Notes: a model not told the origin generated them from the letters alone. Counted from the stretch's first letter, positions 29,454 to 39,241 are shown. The stretch is 64,000 nucleotides of DNA from Stenotrophomonas terrae (GCF_001431465.1 NZ_LDJJ01000056.1:1-64000), one strand, 5' to 3'. Made by a program: numbers and translations.

Positions 29454-30290
29454 GTGAGTAATCCCTGGAACAACCGTCGCCCTTCTTCGCGGCCACCCCG
29501 CGCAATTCCGGCTGCGCCGTCAGCTGCGCGTGAGGGCGATGGTGTACCAGTACGCGGCGGTGATGAAATGCGTCTGTACGGCGTCAACGCCGTGCAGGCG
29601 ATGTTTGCCAAGCGCCCGCAGGCGCTGCGCAAGCTATACCTGACCGAAGAGATGATCCCGCGCCTGCAGCCGGTGCTGAAGTGGTGTGTGGCCAACCGTG
29701 TGGGTTACCGCGTGGTGGGCGATGGCGACCTCAACAAGCTGGCCGCCACCACCCACCACGAAGGCCTGGTGGCCGATGTGCAGAAGCAGGAGCCGCTGCC
29801 GCTGGCGACCTGGCTGGCCTCGTTGCAGGATGGCCCGGCGCTGGCCTTGTGGCTGGACGGCGTAGGCAACCCGCACAATTTCGGCGCGATCCTGCGCTCG
29901 GCAGCGCACTTCGGTGTTGCCGCGATCCTGTTGCCGGCCGACTCGACGCTGGCCTTGTCCGGCGCTGCCGCACGCGTCGCCGAAGGCGGCGCCGAGTCGG
30001 TGCCGCTGGTGCGTCTGCCGGCCTTGCCGCAGGCCGTTGCACAGCTGCGTGATGCCGGTTTTGGCCTGGCCGCGACGCTGGTTGCTGATGGCCAGAACGT
30101 GTTCACCACCGAGCTGCCGGACCGCATGGTCTACGTGATGGGTGCCGAAAGCGAAGGCATGGACCGTGACTTCGCGCAGAGCTGCGACCTGCGCCTGTCG
30201 ATTCCGGGCAGCGGCGCGGTGGAAAGCTTGAATGTGGCCTCGGCAACCGCCGTATTTCTGGCCAGCTGGAGCAGCCGCAAGCAGCGCTAA
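29454..30290 (+). CDS. TrmH/SpoU-family RNA 2'-O-ribose methyltransferase
   Basis: 278 residues. A basic, Pro- and Arg-rich N-terminal tail of about 35 residues precedes the SpoU substrate-binding domain (LYGVNAVQAMFAKRP) and the knotted SPOUT domain: WLDGVGNPHNFGAILRSAAHFGV, VYVMGAESEGMD and the final SIPGSGAVESLNVASATAVFL. All three motifs of the family are intact. It methylates ribose in rRNA or tRNA; the exact target is not readable. GTG at 29454 follows AAAGGAACC. A second possible start, ATG at 29568, would remove the basic tail. Confidence 0.88.
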   Translation: MSNPWNNRRPSSRPPRAIPAAPSAAREGDGVPVRGGDEMRLYGVNAVQAMFAKRPQALRKLYLTEEMIPRLQPVLKWCVANRVGYRVVGDGDLNKLAATTHHEGLVADVQKQEPLPLATWLASLQDGPALALWLDGVGNPHNFGAILRSAAHFGVAAILLPADSTLALSGAAARVAEGGAESVPLVRLPALPQAVAQLRDAGFGLAATLVADGQNVFTTELPDRMVYVMGAESEGMDRDFAQSCDLRLSIPGSGAVESLNVASATAVFLASWSSRKQR

Positions 30291-30298
30291 AGCGCTGC

Positions 30299-30421
30299 GT
30301 AGTGCCGAGCCATGCTCGGCAGAGGCCTTCCCGGCAATGCCAAAGACGCCGGGGTAGTGCCGAGCCATGCTCGGCAGAGGCCTTACCGGTGAAGCCCCTG
30401 CCGAGCATGGCTCGGCACTAC
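30299..30421. repeat. three SMAG REP elements
   Basis: Copies lie at 30299-30322 (plus), 30354-30377 (plus) and 30398-30421 (minus). The last two face each other. They fill the gap between the convergent RNA methylase and M28 peptidase genes together with a terminator. Confidence 0.85.
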
Positions 30422-30432
30422 AGGAAATCAAG

Positions 30433-30466
30433 AACAACAAAGGCGCCTTGCGGCGCCTTTGTTGTT
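30433..30466. terminator. bidirectional terminator
   Basis: A perfect 15-base stem, AACAACAAAGGCGCC (30433-30447) and GGCGCCTTTGTTGTT (30452-30466), has a TTGC loop and T-rich flank on both strands. It serves two converging genes. Confidence 0.88.
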
Positions 30467-30482
30467 TCCACCGGCGAAGCAA

Positions 30483-31904
30483 TCACTCCCTCGGCGGCAC
30501 CACGTCCTTGGCTTCGCTGCCGAAGCTGCCGTCCGACTCCGCGGCCAGATAGGCGAATACCGTGTAGGCGGCCACGTTCTGCGCCAGCGCCTTCGGGTCG
30601 ATCTTGTCCAAGGTGTCGTCCGGGGTGTGGTGCAGATCGAAATAATCGGTTCCATCCTGCGCCAGCCACGCCCAGGCGCCGCCCTTGGCAGCCAGCGGGC
30701 CTACGTCGGGGCCGGGGCCGCCTTCGTTGGCGCGGTACTCGATGCCCAACGGTGCCAGCGCCTCGCCGATCTGGCGGGTCGCCTCGCGTGATTCGGCCGG
30801 ATTACCCGAACCTGTGTTGAAGGCATAGATGCGGCCGGCACCAAAATCGCTTTCGGCAGCAATGTGCTGCTGCACGATTTCGCCGGCCGCCACGCGCGCA
30901 GCGGCATAGGCCTTGCCGCCATGCAGACCCTGTTCTTCATTGGCAAAGGCGATGACGCGGATGGTCCGCTTGGGCGCCTGCTTGAGCTGGCCGATCAGGT
31001 GGCCGGCAGCCATGGTGATGCCAACGCCGGCGCCATCATCAATGGCACCGGTGCCCAGGTCCCAGGAATCGAGATGGCCGCCGATCACCACCACTTCCTT
31101 GGGCAGGCTGCGGCCGGTGATCTCGCCGATCACGTTCTGCGAGGTATAGCTGCCGTCCCAGCCGCAATCGAGCGAGATGCGGATGCGGGTAGGGCCGCGC
31201 GCCACCAGACGGTTGAGCTGGTCGGCGTCCGGCCCGGACAGCGCCGCTGCCGGCACCGGCGTCAGGCCTTCGTCAAAACGGGTGATGCCGGTATGCGGCA
31301 TGCGGTGCGAGTCGGTACCGGCCGAACGCATGATGTAGCCGATCGCGCCCTTGCGGATCGCCTCGGACGGGCCGCGGCTGCGCACCGTGCCGCCAATACC
31401 GTAGTCGGCACCATCACGCTTACGGGTCATGGTGAAGTCGACATAGGCGATCTTGCCGGCCAGCGAACCCTCCGGTGCCGCCTTCAGCGCGTCCAGGCCA
31501 TCGAAGCGCACGACTTCGGCCTCAACCGTGCCGGCCGGGCTGCCGCCCAGCGCGGTGATGGTCAGCGGTTGCGGGTGCGCGCCGATAACTGAAGCGTGCT
31601 CGCTGCGGCGCTCCCACTTCGGGAACGTCACCGGCTCGGTCCATACCTTGTCGAAGCCCAGTGCCTTGAACTTGGCTTTGGCCCATTCCACCGCGCGCGC
31701 ATCCGCCTCGCTGCCGGCCATGCGCGGGCCGATCTCGGTGGTCAGCGACTCGACCACCTGCCAGCCGGTGTTGTCGGCCAGCGCCTGCGCGCGCAGTTCG
31801 GCAGCCTTGGCCAGCGCCTGGTCTGAAATATGGGTGGGAGCGGCGGCAGCTGTAGCGGAAGTGCAGAGCAGCACGATGGCGAGAGCAAGGGCACGGCGGC
31901 GCAT
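30483..31904 (-). CDS. secreted M28-family zinc peptidase
   Basis: 473 residues. A signal peptide (ALALAIVLLCTSATAAAAP) is followed by an N-terminal region with a PA-domain-like insert (residues about 130-250) and the M28 catalytic core. Metal ligands are visible: GGHLDSWDLGTGAIDDGAG (His and Asp), FANEEQGLHGG (the Glu pair) and the terminal HHTPDDTLDKI. It is probably an aminopeptidase or carboxypeptidase acting in the periplasm or outside. ATG at 31904 is chosen because it precedes the signal peptide directly; the frame is open further upstream without coding character. Confidence 0.9.
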   Translation of the reverse strand: MRRRALALAIVLLCTSATAAAAPTHISDQALAKAAELRAQALADNTGWQVVESLTTEIGPRMAGSEADARAVEWAKAKFKALGFDKVWTEPVTFPKWERRSEHASVIGAHPQPLTITALGGSPAGTVEAEVVRFDGLDALKAAPEGSLAGKIAYVDFTMTRKRDGADYGIGGTVRSRGPSEAIRKGAIGYIMRSAGTDSHRMPHTGITRFDEGLTPVPAAALSGPDADQLNRLVARGPTRIRISLDCGWDGSYTSQNVIGEITGRSLPKEVVVIGGHLDSWDLGTGAIDDGAGVGITMAAGHLIGQLKQAPKRTIRVIAFANEEQGLHGGKAYAAARVAAGEIVQQHIAAESDFGAGRIYAFNTGSGNPAESREATRQIGEALAPLGIEYRANEGGPGPDVGPLAAKGGAWAWLAQDGTDYFDLHHTPDDTLDKIDPKALAQNVAAYTVFAYLAAESDGSFGSEAKDVVPPRE

Positions 31905-32154
31905 GTTCGATTCCACGGTGGATTGAGCTGTCAGAGTAACAGTGAGCCTCGTTCGGGGAATGTGCCAGTTGGTATGGGGGAAATGCTGAATTGATGCAGG
32001 TGATTTCCTCATGGCGCCGTCTTTCTGCATCGGCTAGAGCATAGGTACGGTGAAAAGCGCTACGACGTAAACAGGAGTTTTCCTGTGTTTCTGATGTTGC
32101 TCGCGGGCGAGCCTGAGTTTTCCACCGATGGGGTGGATGAACCAGGACGTTTTG

Positions 32155-33135
32155 ATGACATTGGGAAACAGGGCTGCAGGGATGCTGTTGGTGGTGATGT
32201 TGGCACCCGCTGTTGGGGCACAGGCGCACTCGCTGGAGGATGTGCGCTTCACCGGACCGCTGCTGACGCCTTCGCCGTCGACCCTGCCGCAGGGAAGCTT
32301 CGTCGCCCAGCCCTATTGGATCCAGACACATACCAGCGGACGCTACGACGGCAAAGGTGATCGGCATGCCTTGGACGATTCGGTGGATACCTCGTTGCTG
32401 AGCTTGCTGCTGAGCGGCGGCATCACCGACCGTTTGACGGGTGAACTGGTGCTGGACAGTGCCAGGACCTCGCAGGGCGGGCAGCACAGTGGCGGCTTCC
32501 GTCTTGCAGACAGTACGCTGCGCCTGCGTTACCTGCTGCGCGAAGGTGATGCGCTGAACAGCAAGTCGGCCCTTGCAGTGATGCTCGGTCAGTCCCTGCC
32601 CACCGGACGCCATGACGGGCTGGGAGACAACCTGCTCAACGGCCAGGGCGAGGGCGCCTGGCGCAGCCATGTGTCCTTGTTGGGGCAGAACTATCACTGG
32701 CTGCCAAATGGGCGGCCGCTGCGCTGGCGTTGGCAGGCGCGGTGGAGCCCGTCACCGCGCGATGTCTCAGTGCATGGCCGCAGTGTCTATGACACCGACC
32801 GCAGCTTTCACGGCCATCTGAGCCCGGGCGCTGCGTTCAGTGCGTCGTTGGGACTGGAATACAGCATCAATGCGAACTGGGCGCTGGCCCTGGACCTGAG
32901 CGCAAGCCGTCAATCAGGCGCCGTGCTGGATGGCACTGCGCTGGATGTGGAAGGGCAGCGTGAGCATGTTCGGTGCCACGATGGGGCAAGCCGCAGCTTC
33001 AGCATCGCACCGGCGCTGGAGTACAACGTCAGTGACCATCTCGGCTTTCTGGTCGGCGTGCAGGCCTCGCTGCCCGGCGGGCGCAATAGTGCTGCCTATA
33101 TCAGCCCGCAGGCGTCGATGACGGTGTCGTTCTAG
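32155..33135 (+). CDS. outer-membrane beta-barrel protein, transporter-like
   Basis: 326 residues. A signal peptide (GMLLVVMLAPAVGAQAH) precedes alternating amphipathic strands typical of a barrel, and the protein ends in phenylalanine (MTVSF), the outer-membrane assembly signal. The motif SALAVMLGQSLPTGRHDGLGDNLLNG resembles the family of transporters found in phenol meta-pathway clusters, but no substrate can be named. ATG at 32155 follows CCAGGACGTTTTG; the ATG at 32128 would put nine extra residues before the signal. Confidence 0.7.
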   Translation: MTLGNRAAGMLLVVMLAPAVGAQAHSLEDVRFTGPLLTPSPSTLPQGSFVAQPYWIQTHTSGRYDGKGDRHALDDSVDTSLLSLLLSGGITDRLTGELVLDSARTSQGGQHSGGFRLADSTLRLRYLLREGDALNSKSALAVMLGQSLPTGRHDGLGDNLLNGQGEGAWRSHVSLLGQNYHWLPNGRPLRWRWQARWSPSPRDVSVHGRSVYDTDRSFHGHLSPGAAFSASLGLEYSINANWALALDLSASRQSGAVLDGTALDVEGQREHVRCHDGASRSFSIAPALEYNVSDHLGFLVGVQASLPGGRNSAAYISPQASMTVSF

Positions 33136-33149
33136 GCGGCGCAAACGGC

Positions 33150-33175
33150 AACGGCCGGGCGAAGGCCCGGCCGTT
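33150..33175. terminator. bidirectional terminator
   Basis: A perfect 11-base stem, AACGGCCGGGC (33150-33160) and GCCCGGCCGTT (33165-33175), with a GAAG loop stands between the converging outer-membrane gene and mscL. Confidence 0.85.
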
Positions 33176-33196
33176 GAGCAGGTAAGCCGCGAGCGC

Positions 33197-33613
33197 TTAC
33201 TGCTTGTTGAGGCTGTCGCGGATCTGCCGCAGCAACAGCACTTCTTCGCTAGGCTCGGGCGGTGCAGCCGGTGCCTCTTCCTTCTTGCGTGACAGGCGGT
33301 TGACCACCTTGACCAGCATGAAGATCGCGAAGGCGACGATGATGAACTGGATCAAGGTATTGATGAAATCACCGTAACCCAGCACCACGGCCGGGATTTC
33401 CTTGCCGTCGGCGCCGATCTTGGCCGGTGCCAGGGTCCAGGCAAGGCTGGAGAAGTCCACATTGCCGACCAACATGCCGATCGGCGGCATGATCACCTTG
33501 TCCACCAGTGAGGTGACGATTTTGCCGAACGCGCCACCGATGACGACACCGACCGCCAGGTCGATGACGTTGCCGCGCATCGCAAATTCCTTGAATTCGC
33601 TGATCATTCCCAT
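33197..33613 (-). CDS. mscL: large-conductance mechanosensitive channel
   Basis: 138 residues. The pore helix and first span read [41 protein letters not shown], as in E. coli MscL. A periplasmic loop of about 35 residues follows, then TM2 ([21 protein letters not shown]), a Pro/Glu linker and the C-terminal bundle helix [10 protein letters not shown]. It opens under membrane tension to release solutes on osmotic downshock. ATG at 33613. Confidence 0.97.
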   Translation of the reverse strand: MGMISEFKEFAMRGNVIDLAVGVVIGGAFGKIVTSLVDKVIMPPIGMLVGNVDFSSLAWTLAPAKIGADGKEIPAVVLGYGDFINTLIQFIIVAFAIFMLVKVVNRLSRKKEEAPAAPPEPSEEVLLLRQIRDSLNKQ

Positions 33614-33671
33614 GTGTTTGTCCTAGCTGTGCATGAAAGGGAGCTGGCGCAGCCTACTCCAGTGGATGTCA

Positions 33672-34373
33672 TCAGGCGATCAATCCGTCGCGTTGTGCGA
33701 CTTTTCCCAAGCGGGCGCTGAAGCGGTCGCCTGGCTGCAGTGCGGCCACGCCTGCCGGGGTGCCCATGAAGATCAGGTCACCAGCGCGCAGGGCGTACAG
33801 CTTGGACAGCTCATGCAGGATATCGGGGACGTTCCAGATCATCTGGTCCAGGGTGGACTTCTGCCGCAGCTGGCCATTGATCTCCAGCGACAGTTCCAGT
33901 GATGCCAGGTCGGGGACTTCCGACGCCAGTACCAGGGTGCTGACCGGCGCGGAGTGGTCAAAGCCCTTGGCGATATCCCAGGGGCCACCCTTGGCTTTGG
34001 CGGCGGCCTGCAGATCGCGGCGGGTCAGGTCCAGGCCGACGCCATAGGCCAGCACCAGCGCCATCGCCTGCTCGGTGGCGAGTACGCCCGCAGGTGCGTC
34101 CTTGCCCAGGGCGACCACCAGCTCCACTTCGTGGTGCAGGTCGGAAGTGGAAGTTGGATAAGGCACCGGTGCATCGCCGACCACGATGGCGTCGGCCGGC
34201 TTCATGAAGAACATCGGCTGGCCGCGCTCGGCCGCTGCGGGCACGGCAGCGCCCATTTCACGGGCGTGGTCGGCAAAATTGCGGCCTACGCAGTAAATGC
34301 GGTGCACCGGGAACGTGCCGCCACCGGCGACCGGGATGCGGGGCTGGGGCAGGGCGGGGATCAGATCAGTCAT
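33672..34373 (-). CDS. fumarylacetoacetate hydrolase-family enzyme
   Basis: 233 residues. Typical FAH fold: RIYCVGRNFADHAREMG near residue 25, FMKPADAIV near 56, the metal-binding DLHHEVELVVALG near 78, and KGFDHSAPVS near 136. The C-terminus has LSKLYALRAGDLIFMGTPAGVAALQPGD. Family members hydrolyse acylpyruvates such as fumarylpyruvate or decarboxylate oxaloacetate; which one cannot be decided. ATG at 34373. It is transcribed with or just after the small membrane gene upstream, but a 347-base repeat-filled gap separates them. Confidence 0.9.
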   Translation of the reverse strand: MTDLIPALPQPRIPVAGGGTFPVHRIYCVGRNFADHAREMGAAVPAAAERGQPMFFMKPADAIVVGDAPVPYPTSTSDLHHEVELVVALGKDAPAGVLATEQAMALVLAYGVGLDLTRRDLQAAAKAKGGPWDIAKGFDHSAPVSTLVLASEVPDLASLELSLEINGQLRQKSTLDQMIWNVPDILHELSKLYALRAGDLIFMGTPAGVAALQPGDRFSARLGKVAQRDGLIA

Positions 34374-34456
34374 GTTTGCGTCCAGGTGAAACGACGCAAA
34401 AGTCTAGCGGACGCGGGTGCGTTCTGTGGAGCGCTGGCTGGCTGCGCCGGGCGGGC

Positions 34457-34691
34457 TTGTAGGAGCGGCGTAAGCCGCGAAGCCGGTGGTCGGTCAGATT
34501 GCGGGCATGGCTGTGGTTTCGATAGCGCCGGCTTCGCGGCTTACGCCGCTCCCACAACCTGGGCGGGCACCGGTGAGGCTGCTGCCGAGCATGGCTCGGC
34601 ACTGCGGCTCTACGGGGAAAGCTTTTGCCGAGCATGGCTCGGCACTACGGCTCTACCGGGAAAGCCTCTGCCGAGCATGGCTCGGCACTAC
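34457..34691. repeat. repeat cluster: inverted repeat and three SMAG elements
   Basis: A GGGAGCGG-type inverted repeat spans 34457-34557. Three SMAG units, all in minus orientation, follow at 34582-34605 (a CACTGC variant), 34625-34648 and 34668-34691, spaced about 43 bases apart with similar GCTCTACxGGGAAAGC spacers. The last two thus look like a tandem duplication. Confidence 0.85.
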
Positions 34692-34720
34692 ATCAGGACG
34701 CTTCGGTCCTCAAGGATGCC

Positions 34721-35002
34721 TTAGCGGGCGTGCGGCAGCGCCGCCTTGCGCACCACACGATATTCGGCATCGACCACGGTCGGGTCGGCCTTGCGCGTGG
34801 CGCGGGCCTTGCGCGATGCCAGCAGCTTCCAGGTGATGCCGCCCAGGATCATCGCTGCGCCAATGAAAACGCCGCCGACCACCAGCACTGCAAGAATGGC
34901 GATACCGAGCAGGCCCAAGGCGATGCGCACCAAGGGATTGCGTGGTTTGCGCGGTTCAAACAGGTTGCGCAGCTTGGCGAATTGGACGTAACGGATATTC
35001 AT
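34721..35002 (-). CDS. small membrane protein of unknown function
   Basis: 93 residues. A basic N-terminus (FEPRKPRNPLVRIALG) leads into one long or two short hydrophobic segments (LLGIAILAVLVVGGVFIGAAMILGGI split around residues 29-58), then a basic tail ending VVDAEYRVVRKAALPHAR. The VDAEYRVV ending recurs in small xanthomonad membrane proteins, as far as I recall. No function can be assigned. ATG at 35002 follows CAACCTTC, a weak ribosome site. Confidence 0.65.
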   Translation of the reverse strand: MNIRYVQFAKLRNLFEPRKPRNPLVRIALGLLGIAILAVLVVGGVFIGAAMILGGITWKLLASRKARATRKADPTVVDAEYRVVRKAALPHAR

Positions 35003-35175
35003 GAAGGTTGGATGACGTTGAGTCTGCAGTGGAGTATCAGGGGCGAGGGGGCCAATTGCGTGAAGTTGTCGTTAATTTGTATCTGAATAGGGACATCGAC
35101 AAGGCCATGAGTCAGCTTTGTCTTGGCCTTGGTTGCCCATGCGACAATGACTCGCTTTCTCGTATCGGTGTTTCA

Positions 35176-35523
35176 ATGTCCAGCGCCATCGCTTCCGGAA
35201 TCGAACTTTGCCCCTTGGCCGCAGTGCCTGACCAAGGTTTTCACTCGGTGGTGGCGGTGCTGGATGGCGACGCCGAAACGCTGGTGCTGTATCGCGACGG
35301 GGATCAGGTGCGGGCGTGGTTGAACGTCTGCCCACATGCCGGGCGTGCGCTGGATTGGGCGCCGGGCCAGTTCCTGAAGAGTCGCGAAGGGCACCTGGTA
35401 TGCGCGGTGCATGGGGCCTCGTTCGAACTTGAGGGCGGCACCTGCGTGGCGGGGCCGTGCAAGGGCGATGCGCTGCGCGCGGTACCGCTGCGGGTGCAGG
35501 ACGGAATGGTGTTTCTGGGCTGA
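35176..35523 (+). CDS. Rieske 2Fe-2S ferredoxin-type protein
   Basis: 115 residues. The cluster ligands are C52-P-H54 (NVCPHAGRALDWA) and C76-A-V-H79 (LVCAVHGASFELEGG), the C-x-H and C-x2-H pairs of Rieske proteins. There is no membrane span or oxygenase domain, so it is a soluble electron carrier or small oxygenase component similar to NirD or ferredoxin subunits. No partner oxygenase is adjacent. ATG at 35176 gives the normal family start; the longer upstream reading frame is not conserved-looking. Confidence 0.88.
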   Translation: MSSAIASGIELCPLAAVPDQGFHSVVAVLDGDAETLVLYRDGDQVRAWLNVCPHAGRALDWAPGQFLKSREGHLVCAVHGASFELEGGTCVAGPCKGDALRAVPLRVQDGMVFLG

Positions 35524-35540
35524 GAGCGATCTGGCCGCTC

Positions 35541-35675
35541 TTGTGGGAGCGGCGTAAGCCGCGAAGCCACGGATGCCTGGCAGCGAGGGACGTTGGCAAT
35601 TGCAGTGCTGCGGATGGCGCTTGGTCATTGCCGCCGGAAGAATCGCCAGTTTCGCGGCTTACGCCGCTCCTACAA
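35541..35675. repeat. dispersed inverted repeat, GGGAGCGGCGT-type
   Basis: TTGTGGGAGCGGCGTAAGCC at the left and GGCTTACGCCGCTCCTACAA at the right enclose about 95 bases. It fills the gap between the convergent Rieske and SLC13-like genes. Confidence 0.8.
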
Positions 35676-35690
35676 AGCCACCGCCGTTGC

Positions 35691-37538
35691 TCAGAACATG
35701 ATGTTGATCATGATCACCACGATCACAGTGTAGAGCAGCGATAGCGGCCCGCCGACGCGCCACATTTCGCGCGGCGTGTATTTGGCCGGGCCCATCGCCA
35801 TCGAGATGACCGGGTTGGAAGCGGTCATCAGATTGTTGGAGGCCGACAAGGCCACGATCAATGCGAACGCGGTGGGATTGCCACCAGCGGCGAGCGCAAG
35901 ATTGACAGCGATGGGCACCATCACGATGGTGGCGCCGACATGGCTGATCACCAGCGAGAACGCGGTGGTCAACAATGCCAGAGCGATTTCCAGTACCCAC
36001 ACTGGAATGCCGGTAGGCAGCTTGTCGATGGTATGGCCGGCGATCCATGCCGCCGCGCCGCTGCTGTCCATGGCCCAGCCCAGTGGAATCAGGCCGGCCA
36101 TCATGAAGATGGTCTTCCAGTTGATCGCCGCGTAGGCCTCGTCCATGCGCAGCACGCCGGTCAGCAGCATGCCGGCCACGCCGGTCAGCAGGGTCAGCGC
36201 CACCGGTAGGTGTGAGGTGAGGGCGATGATGATGGTGATGGCGAAAATGGCCATCGCGATCTTGAACTTGTGCGGGCGCTGCTCGCCCTTCGGATAGTCG
36301 GTGACCACCACGAAATCGCGGGTTTCCGCCGCCGCGGCAAGGTCCTGCCAGATGCTGTGGAAGACCAGCATGTCGCCGGCACGCAGCGGCGTGTTGCGCA
36401 CGTCCTCGCGTATCACCTGCTTGTCGCGGTTGATCGCCAGCAGGCTGATGCCACGTTCCTTGCGCAGGCGCAACTCGCCAGCGGTCTTGCCGATCACCTT
36501 CGAGGTTGGCGGCACCACCGCCTCGGAGATGCCAGCGCGGGCGGGATTGAACAGATCGCCCAGCTGCTTCAGCCGTGAGGACATGCGCAGGAACTGGTTC
36601 TGCGCGAAGTCCGACACCTGCTGGCGCGGGCCCATGGCACCGATCACGCTGCCGACCCAGATGCGCATGTCCGCCGGTGGCGACAAGCGGGTGTCATCGC
36701 CGGTTTTCAGCGCCAGCAGCAGCGGTGCATCGAACAGGTTCTCGGCTTCGCCGACGGTCATGCCAACCAGCGGGCTTTCGGCGGTAACCAACAGTTCGAA
36801 GACGTCGCCTTCGATGCCATAGGACTTGGCGAAATAACTTTCGGTGCGGGCCGGTGCCTGGCCGTCCTCGTTCTCGCTTTCTTCTTCCTTGAGCTTGCGG
36901 CTGCCGTAAAAACGGAAATAGGCCAGCGAGGCGATCAGCAGGGCAACGCCGATCGGCAACGGCGCGAACATGCGCAGTGGCTCGATGGTGGCGGTACCCG
37001 AGGGCAGGTTGTTATTGGCCGACATCAACAAATCGTTGAGCAGGATCAACGGCGAGTTGCCGACCATGGTCAGCGCGCCGCCCATCACGATTGCCGCCGA
37101 GATCGGCAGCAACTGGCGTTTCAGGGTGAGTGCGGTACGTGAGGCCAGGCGCGAGGCGACCGGCAGGTACAGGGCCATCACCGACGGGTTCTGCATGAAC
37201 GAGGAGTTCAAGCCGGCGGTGGCGCTGGTCAACAGCAATAGCCGCTGTTCCAGCCCATGCGAGCGCCGCAGCAACCAGCCCGCGAGCCGGTTCAAGGCGC
37301 CGGTGCGATCCAGGCCGGCGCCCAGAATGGTGGTGGCGATGATGCTCATCACCGCATTACCGGAGAAGCCGCCGAAGATTTCTTCCGGGGCGATCAGGCC
37401 GGTGACACCCAGCACCACCATCACCACCAAGGCGACCACGTCGGCGCGGATGCGCTCGAACAGGAACATCGCCATCGTGAAACCCACCAGCCCGAGTACG
37501 AGCTTCATATCGGTGGTGAGCGTCAGCGCGGTATCCAT
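35691..37538 (-). CDS. SLC13/DASS-type anion transporter with TrkA-C domains
   Basis: 615 residues. Two membrane halves flank a soluble centre. The N-half shows GFSGNAVMSIIATTILGAGLDRTG and the NPSVMALYLPVA/MVGNSPLILLNDLL motifs. The centre (residues about 215-400) has two RCK-C-like repeats (VFELLVTAESPLVGMTVGEAE; RLRKERGISLLAINRD). The C-half has WKTIFMMAGLIPLGWAMDSSG and ALSASNNLMTASNPV. This layout is that of DASS carriers for sulfate, dicarboxylates or similar anions. Sulfate would suit the nearby cys genes, but this is only inference. Confidence 0.85.
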   Translation of the reverse strand: MDTALTLTTDMKLVLGLVGFTMAMFLFERIRADVVALVVMVVLGVTGLIAPEEIFGGFSGNAVMSIIATTILGAGLDRTGALNRLAGWLLRRSHGLEQRLLLLTSATAGLNSSFMQNPSVMALYLPVASRLASRTALTLKRQLLPISAAIVMGGALTMVGNSPLILLNDLLMSANNNLPSGTATIEPLRMFAPLPIGVALLIASLAYFRFYGSRKLKEEESENEDGQAPARTESYFAKSYGIEGDVFELLVTAESPLVGMTVGEAENLFDAPLLLALKTGDDTRLSPPADMRIWVGSVIGAMGPRQQVSDFAQNQFLRMSSRLKQLGDLFNPARAGISEAVVPPTSKVIGKTAGELRLRKERGISLLAINRDKQVIREDVRNTPLRAGDMLVFHSIWQDLAAAAETRDFVVVTDYPKGEQRPHKFKIAMAIFAITIIIALTSHLPVALTLLTGVAGMLLTGVLRMDEAYAAINWKTIFMMAGLIPLGWAMDSSGAAAWIAGHTIDKLPTGIPVWVLEIALALLTTAFSLVISHVGATIVMVPIAVNLALAAGGNPTAFALIVALSASNNLMTASNPVISMAMGPAKYTPREMWRVGGPLSLLYTVIVVIMINIMF

Positions 37539-37665
37539 CAGGGCAGGGACTTGGAGAAGAAAAGCAGGGACGGGATGACAACGCAGTCTGCCATCAACGC
37601 TGCATGGCCAGCGTGTGGATCAAGCGGGTTGCGGCTTGCAGCTGTCATCACGCCCTCACTCCTTG

Positions 37666-38418
37666 TCAGCCAGCGCCGGTGGCGTCTGGCTTGTCGTACA
37701 GCAGGTCCCAGACGCCGTGGCCGAGCTTCTGCCCGCGGGTCTCGAAGTGGGTCTGCGGGCGCCAGTCCGGACGCGGCACTGCGCCGCGCGGACCGGCACG
37801 GTTGACCAGCCCTGCGGTGGCATCGAGCACTTCCCACATCTGTTCGGCGTAATCCTCCCAGTCGGTGGCGCAGTGCAGGCGGCCACCCGGGCGCAGCTTG
37901 CGTACCAGCAGCTCGGCGAAGGCTGGCTGTACCAGACGGCGCTTGTTGTGGCGCTTCTTGTGCCAGGGATCGGGGAAGTAGATACGTACTTCGTCCAGCG
38001 CGCCGTCGGCGATTTCCTTCTCCAGCACCTCGACCGCATCGTGGTGGTAGAGCTTGACGTTGTCGGCATTGTCATCGGCCAGCGCATTGAGCAGGCGGCC
38101 AACGCCCGGTGCATGCACCTCGATGCCGATGTAGTCCTTGCTGGTATCGAACTGGGCGGCGTAGCGCAGCGCGGCGCCGTTGCCGAAGCCAATCTCCAGC
38201 ACCTTGGGCGCGTTGCGGCCAAAGGTGGCGTCCAGATCGCGCGGCTCGCCATTGAAGTCGATGCCGAAGCGCGGCCAACGGTCGTCGAACGCGCGCTGCT
38301 GGGCAGGAGTGAAGCGGCCCTGGCGCAGGACGAAACTGCGGATCTCGCGGCGGCCTTCGGTCACGGTGAAGGGCTTGGGCGGCGCCTTGGAGCCTGCACT
38401 GTCAAAAGGATTGGTCAT
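37666..38418 (-). CDS. trmB: tRNA (guanine-46-N7) methyltransferase
   Basis: 250 residues. The SAM site is [17 protein letters not shown] near residue 96, and the TrmB signature [21 protein letters not shown] is near 171. An N-terminal arm ([25 protein letters not shown]) is normal for the family. It makes m7G46 in the variable loop of tRNA. Its ATG overlaps the stop of thiG (ATGA at 38416-38419), so it is translationally coupled to a thiamine gene without a functional link. Confidence 0.95.
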   Translation of the reverse strand: MTNPFDSAGSKAPPKPFTVTEGRREIRSFVLRQGRFTPAQQRAFDDRWPRFGIDFNGEPRDLDATFGRNAPKVLEIGFGNGAALRYAAQFDTSKDYIGIEVHAPGVGRLLNALADDNADNVKLYHHDAVEVLEKEIADGALDEVRIYFPDPWHKKRHNKRRLVQPAFAELLVRKLRPGGRLHCATDWEDYAEQMWEVLDATAGLVNRAGPRGAVPRPDWRPQTHFETRGQKLGHGVWDLLYDKPDATGAG

Positions 38419-39212
38419 CAGCCGATCAGCCCATCTAGCGGGGAGGATGCGCTGGCATAGCGCTTGCGCGGGATGCGCCCGGCCAGGAAGGCCTCGCGGC
38501 CGGCTTCCACCGCCTTGCGCATGGCACTGGCCATCAGGACCGGATTGCGGGCACCGGCAATGGCGGTGTTCATCAGCACGCCGTCGCAGCCCAGCTCCAT
38601 CGCGATGGCTGCGTCGGACGCGGTGCCGACGCCGGCATCGACAATGATCGGTACCTTGGCGTTCTCGATGATCTCGATCAGGTTGTACTTGTTCTGGATG
38701 CCCAGGCCCGAACCAATCGGCGCGGCCAGCGGCATCACCGCAGCGCAGCCGATTTCTTCAAGGCGCTTGGCCAGAATCGGGTCGTCGGAGGTGTAGACCA
38801 TGACGTCGAAGCCGTCCTTGACCAGCTGTTCGGCGGCCTTGAGCGTGGCCATCACGTCCGGGTACAGGGTTTTCTGGTCGCCCAGCACTTCGAGTTTGGT
38901 CAGGTTGTGGCCGTCGAGCAGCTCACGGGCCAGGCGGCAGGTGCGCACGGCATCCTCGGCGGTATAGCAGCCGGCGGTATTGGGCAGGATGGCGTAGCGG
39001 TCCGGCGGCAGCATGTCGAGCAGGTTGGGCTCGCCGGGGTTCTGGCCGATATTGGTGCGGCGGATGGCCACGGTGACGATCTGGGCGCCGGCGGCCTCGG
39101 TGGCCAGGCGGGTTTCTTCCAGATCCTTGAACTTGCCGGTGCCGGTCAGCAGCCGGGATGAATAGGTCTTGCCGGCAATGACCAGCGAGTCGGTGGGGGC
39201 ATGTGCATTCAT
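38418..39212 (-). CDS. thiG: thiazole synthase
   Basis: 264 residues. It builds the thiazole ring of thiamine from deoxyxylulose 5-phosphate, glycine imine and ThiS thiocarboxylate. Visible: [16 protein letters not shown] near residue 18, IRRTNIGQ near 50, [21 protein letters not shown] near 75, the lysine-bearing [16 protein letters not shown] near 105, [14 protein letters not shown] and [23 protein letters not shown] at 39212 matches the usual start; an ATG at 39230 adds six residues. thiS lies upstream on the same strand but is separated by about 290 bases of repeats. Confidence 0.95.
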   Translation of the reverse strand: MNAHAPTDSLVIAGKTYSSRLLTGTGKFKDLEETRLATEAAGAQIVTVAIRRTNIGQNPGEPNLLDMLPPDRYAILPNTAGCYTAEDAVRTCRLARELLDGHNLTKLEVLGDQKTLYPDVMATLKAAEQLVKDGFDVMVYTSDDPILAKRLEEIGCAAVMPLAAPIGSGLGIQNKYNLIEIIENAKVPIIVDAGVGTASDAAIAMELGCDGVLMNTAIAGARNPVLMASAMRKAVEAGREAFLAGRIPRKRYASASSPLDGLIG

Positions 39213-39241
39213 GCGTGAATTATCACCCATCCCGCCGACCT

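Noticed and set aside
34582..34691. Regularly spaced repeats that might be a CRISPR array
   Set aside because: The units are SMAG palindromes; two spacers are nearly the same, only three units occur and no cas genes are near.
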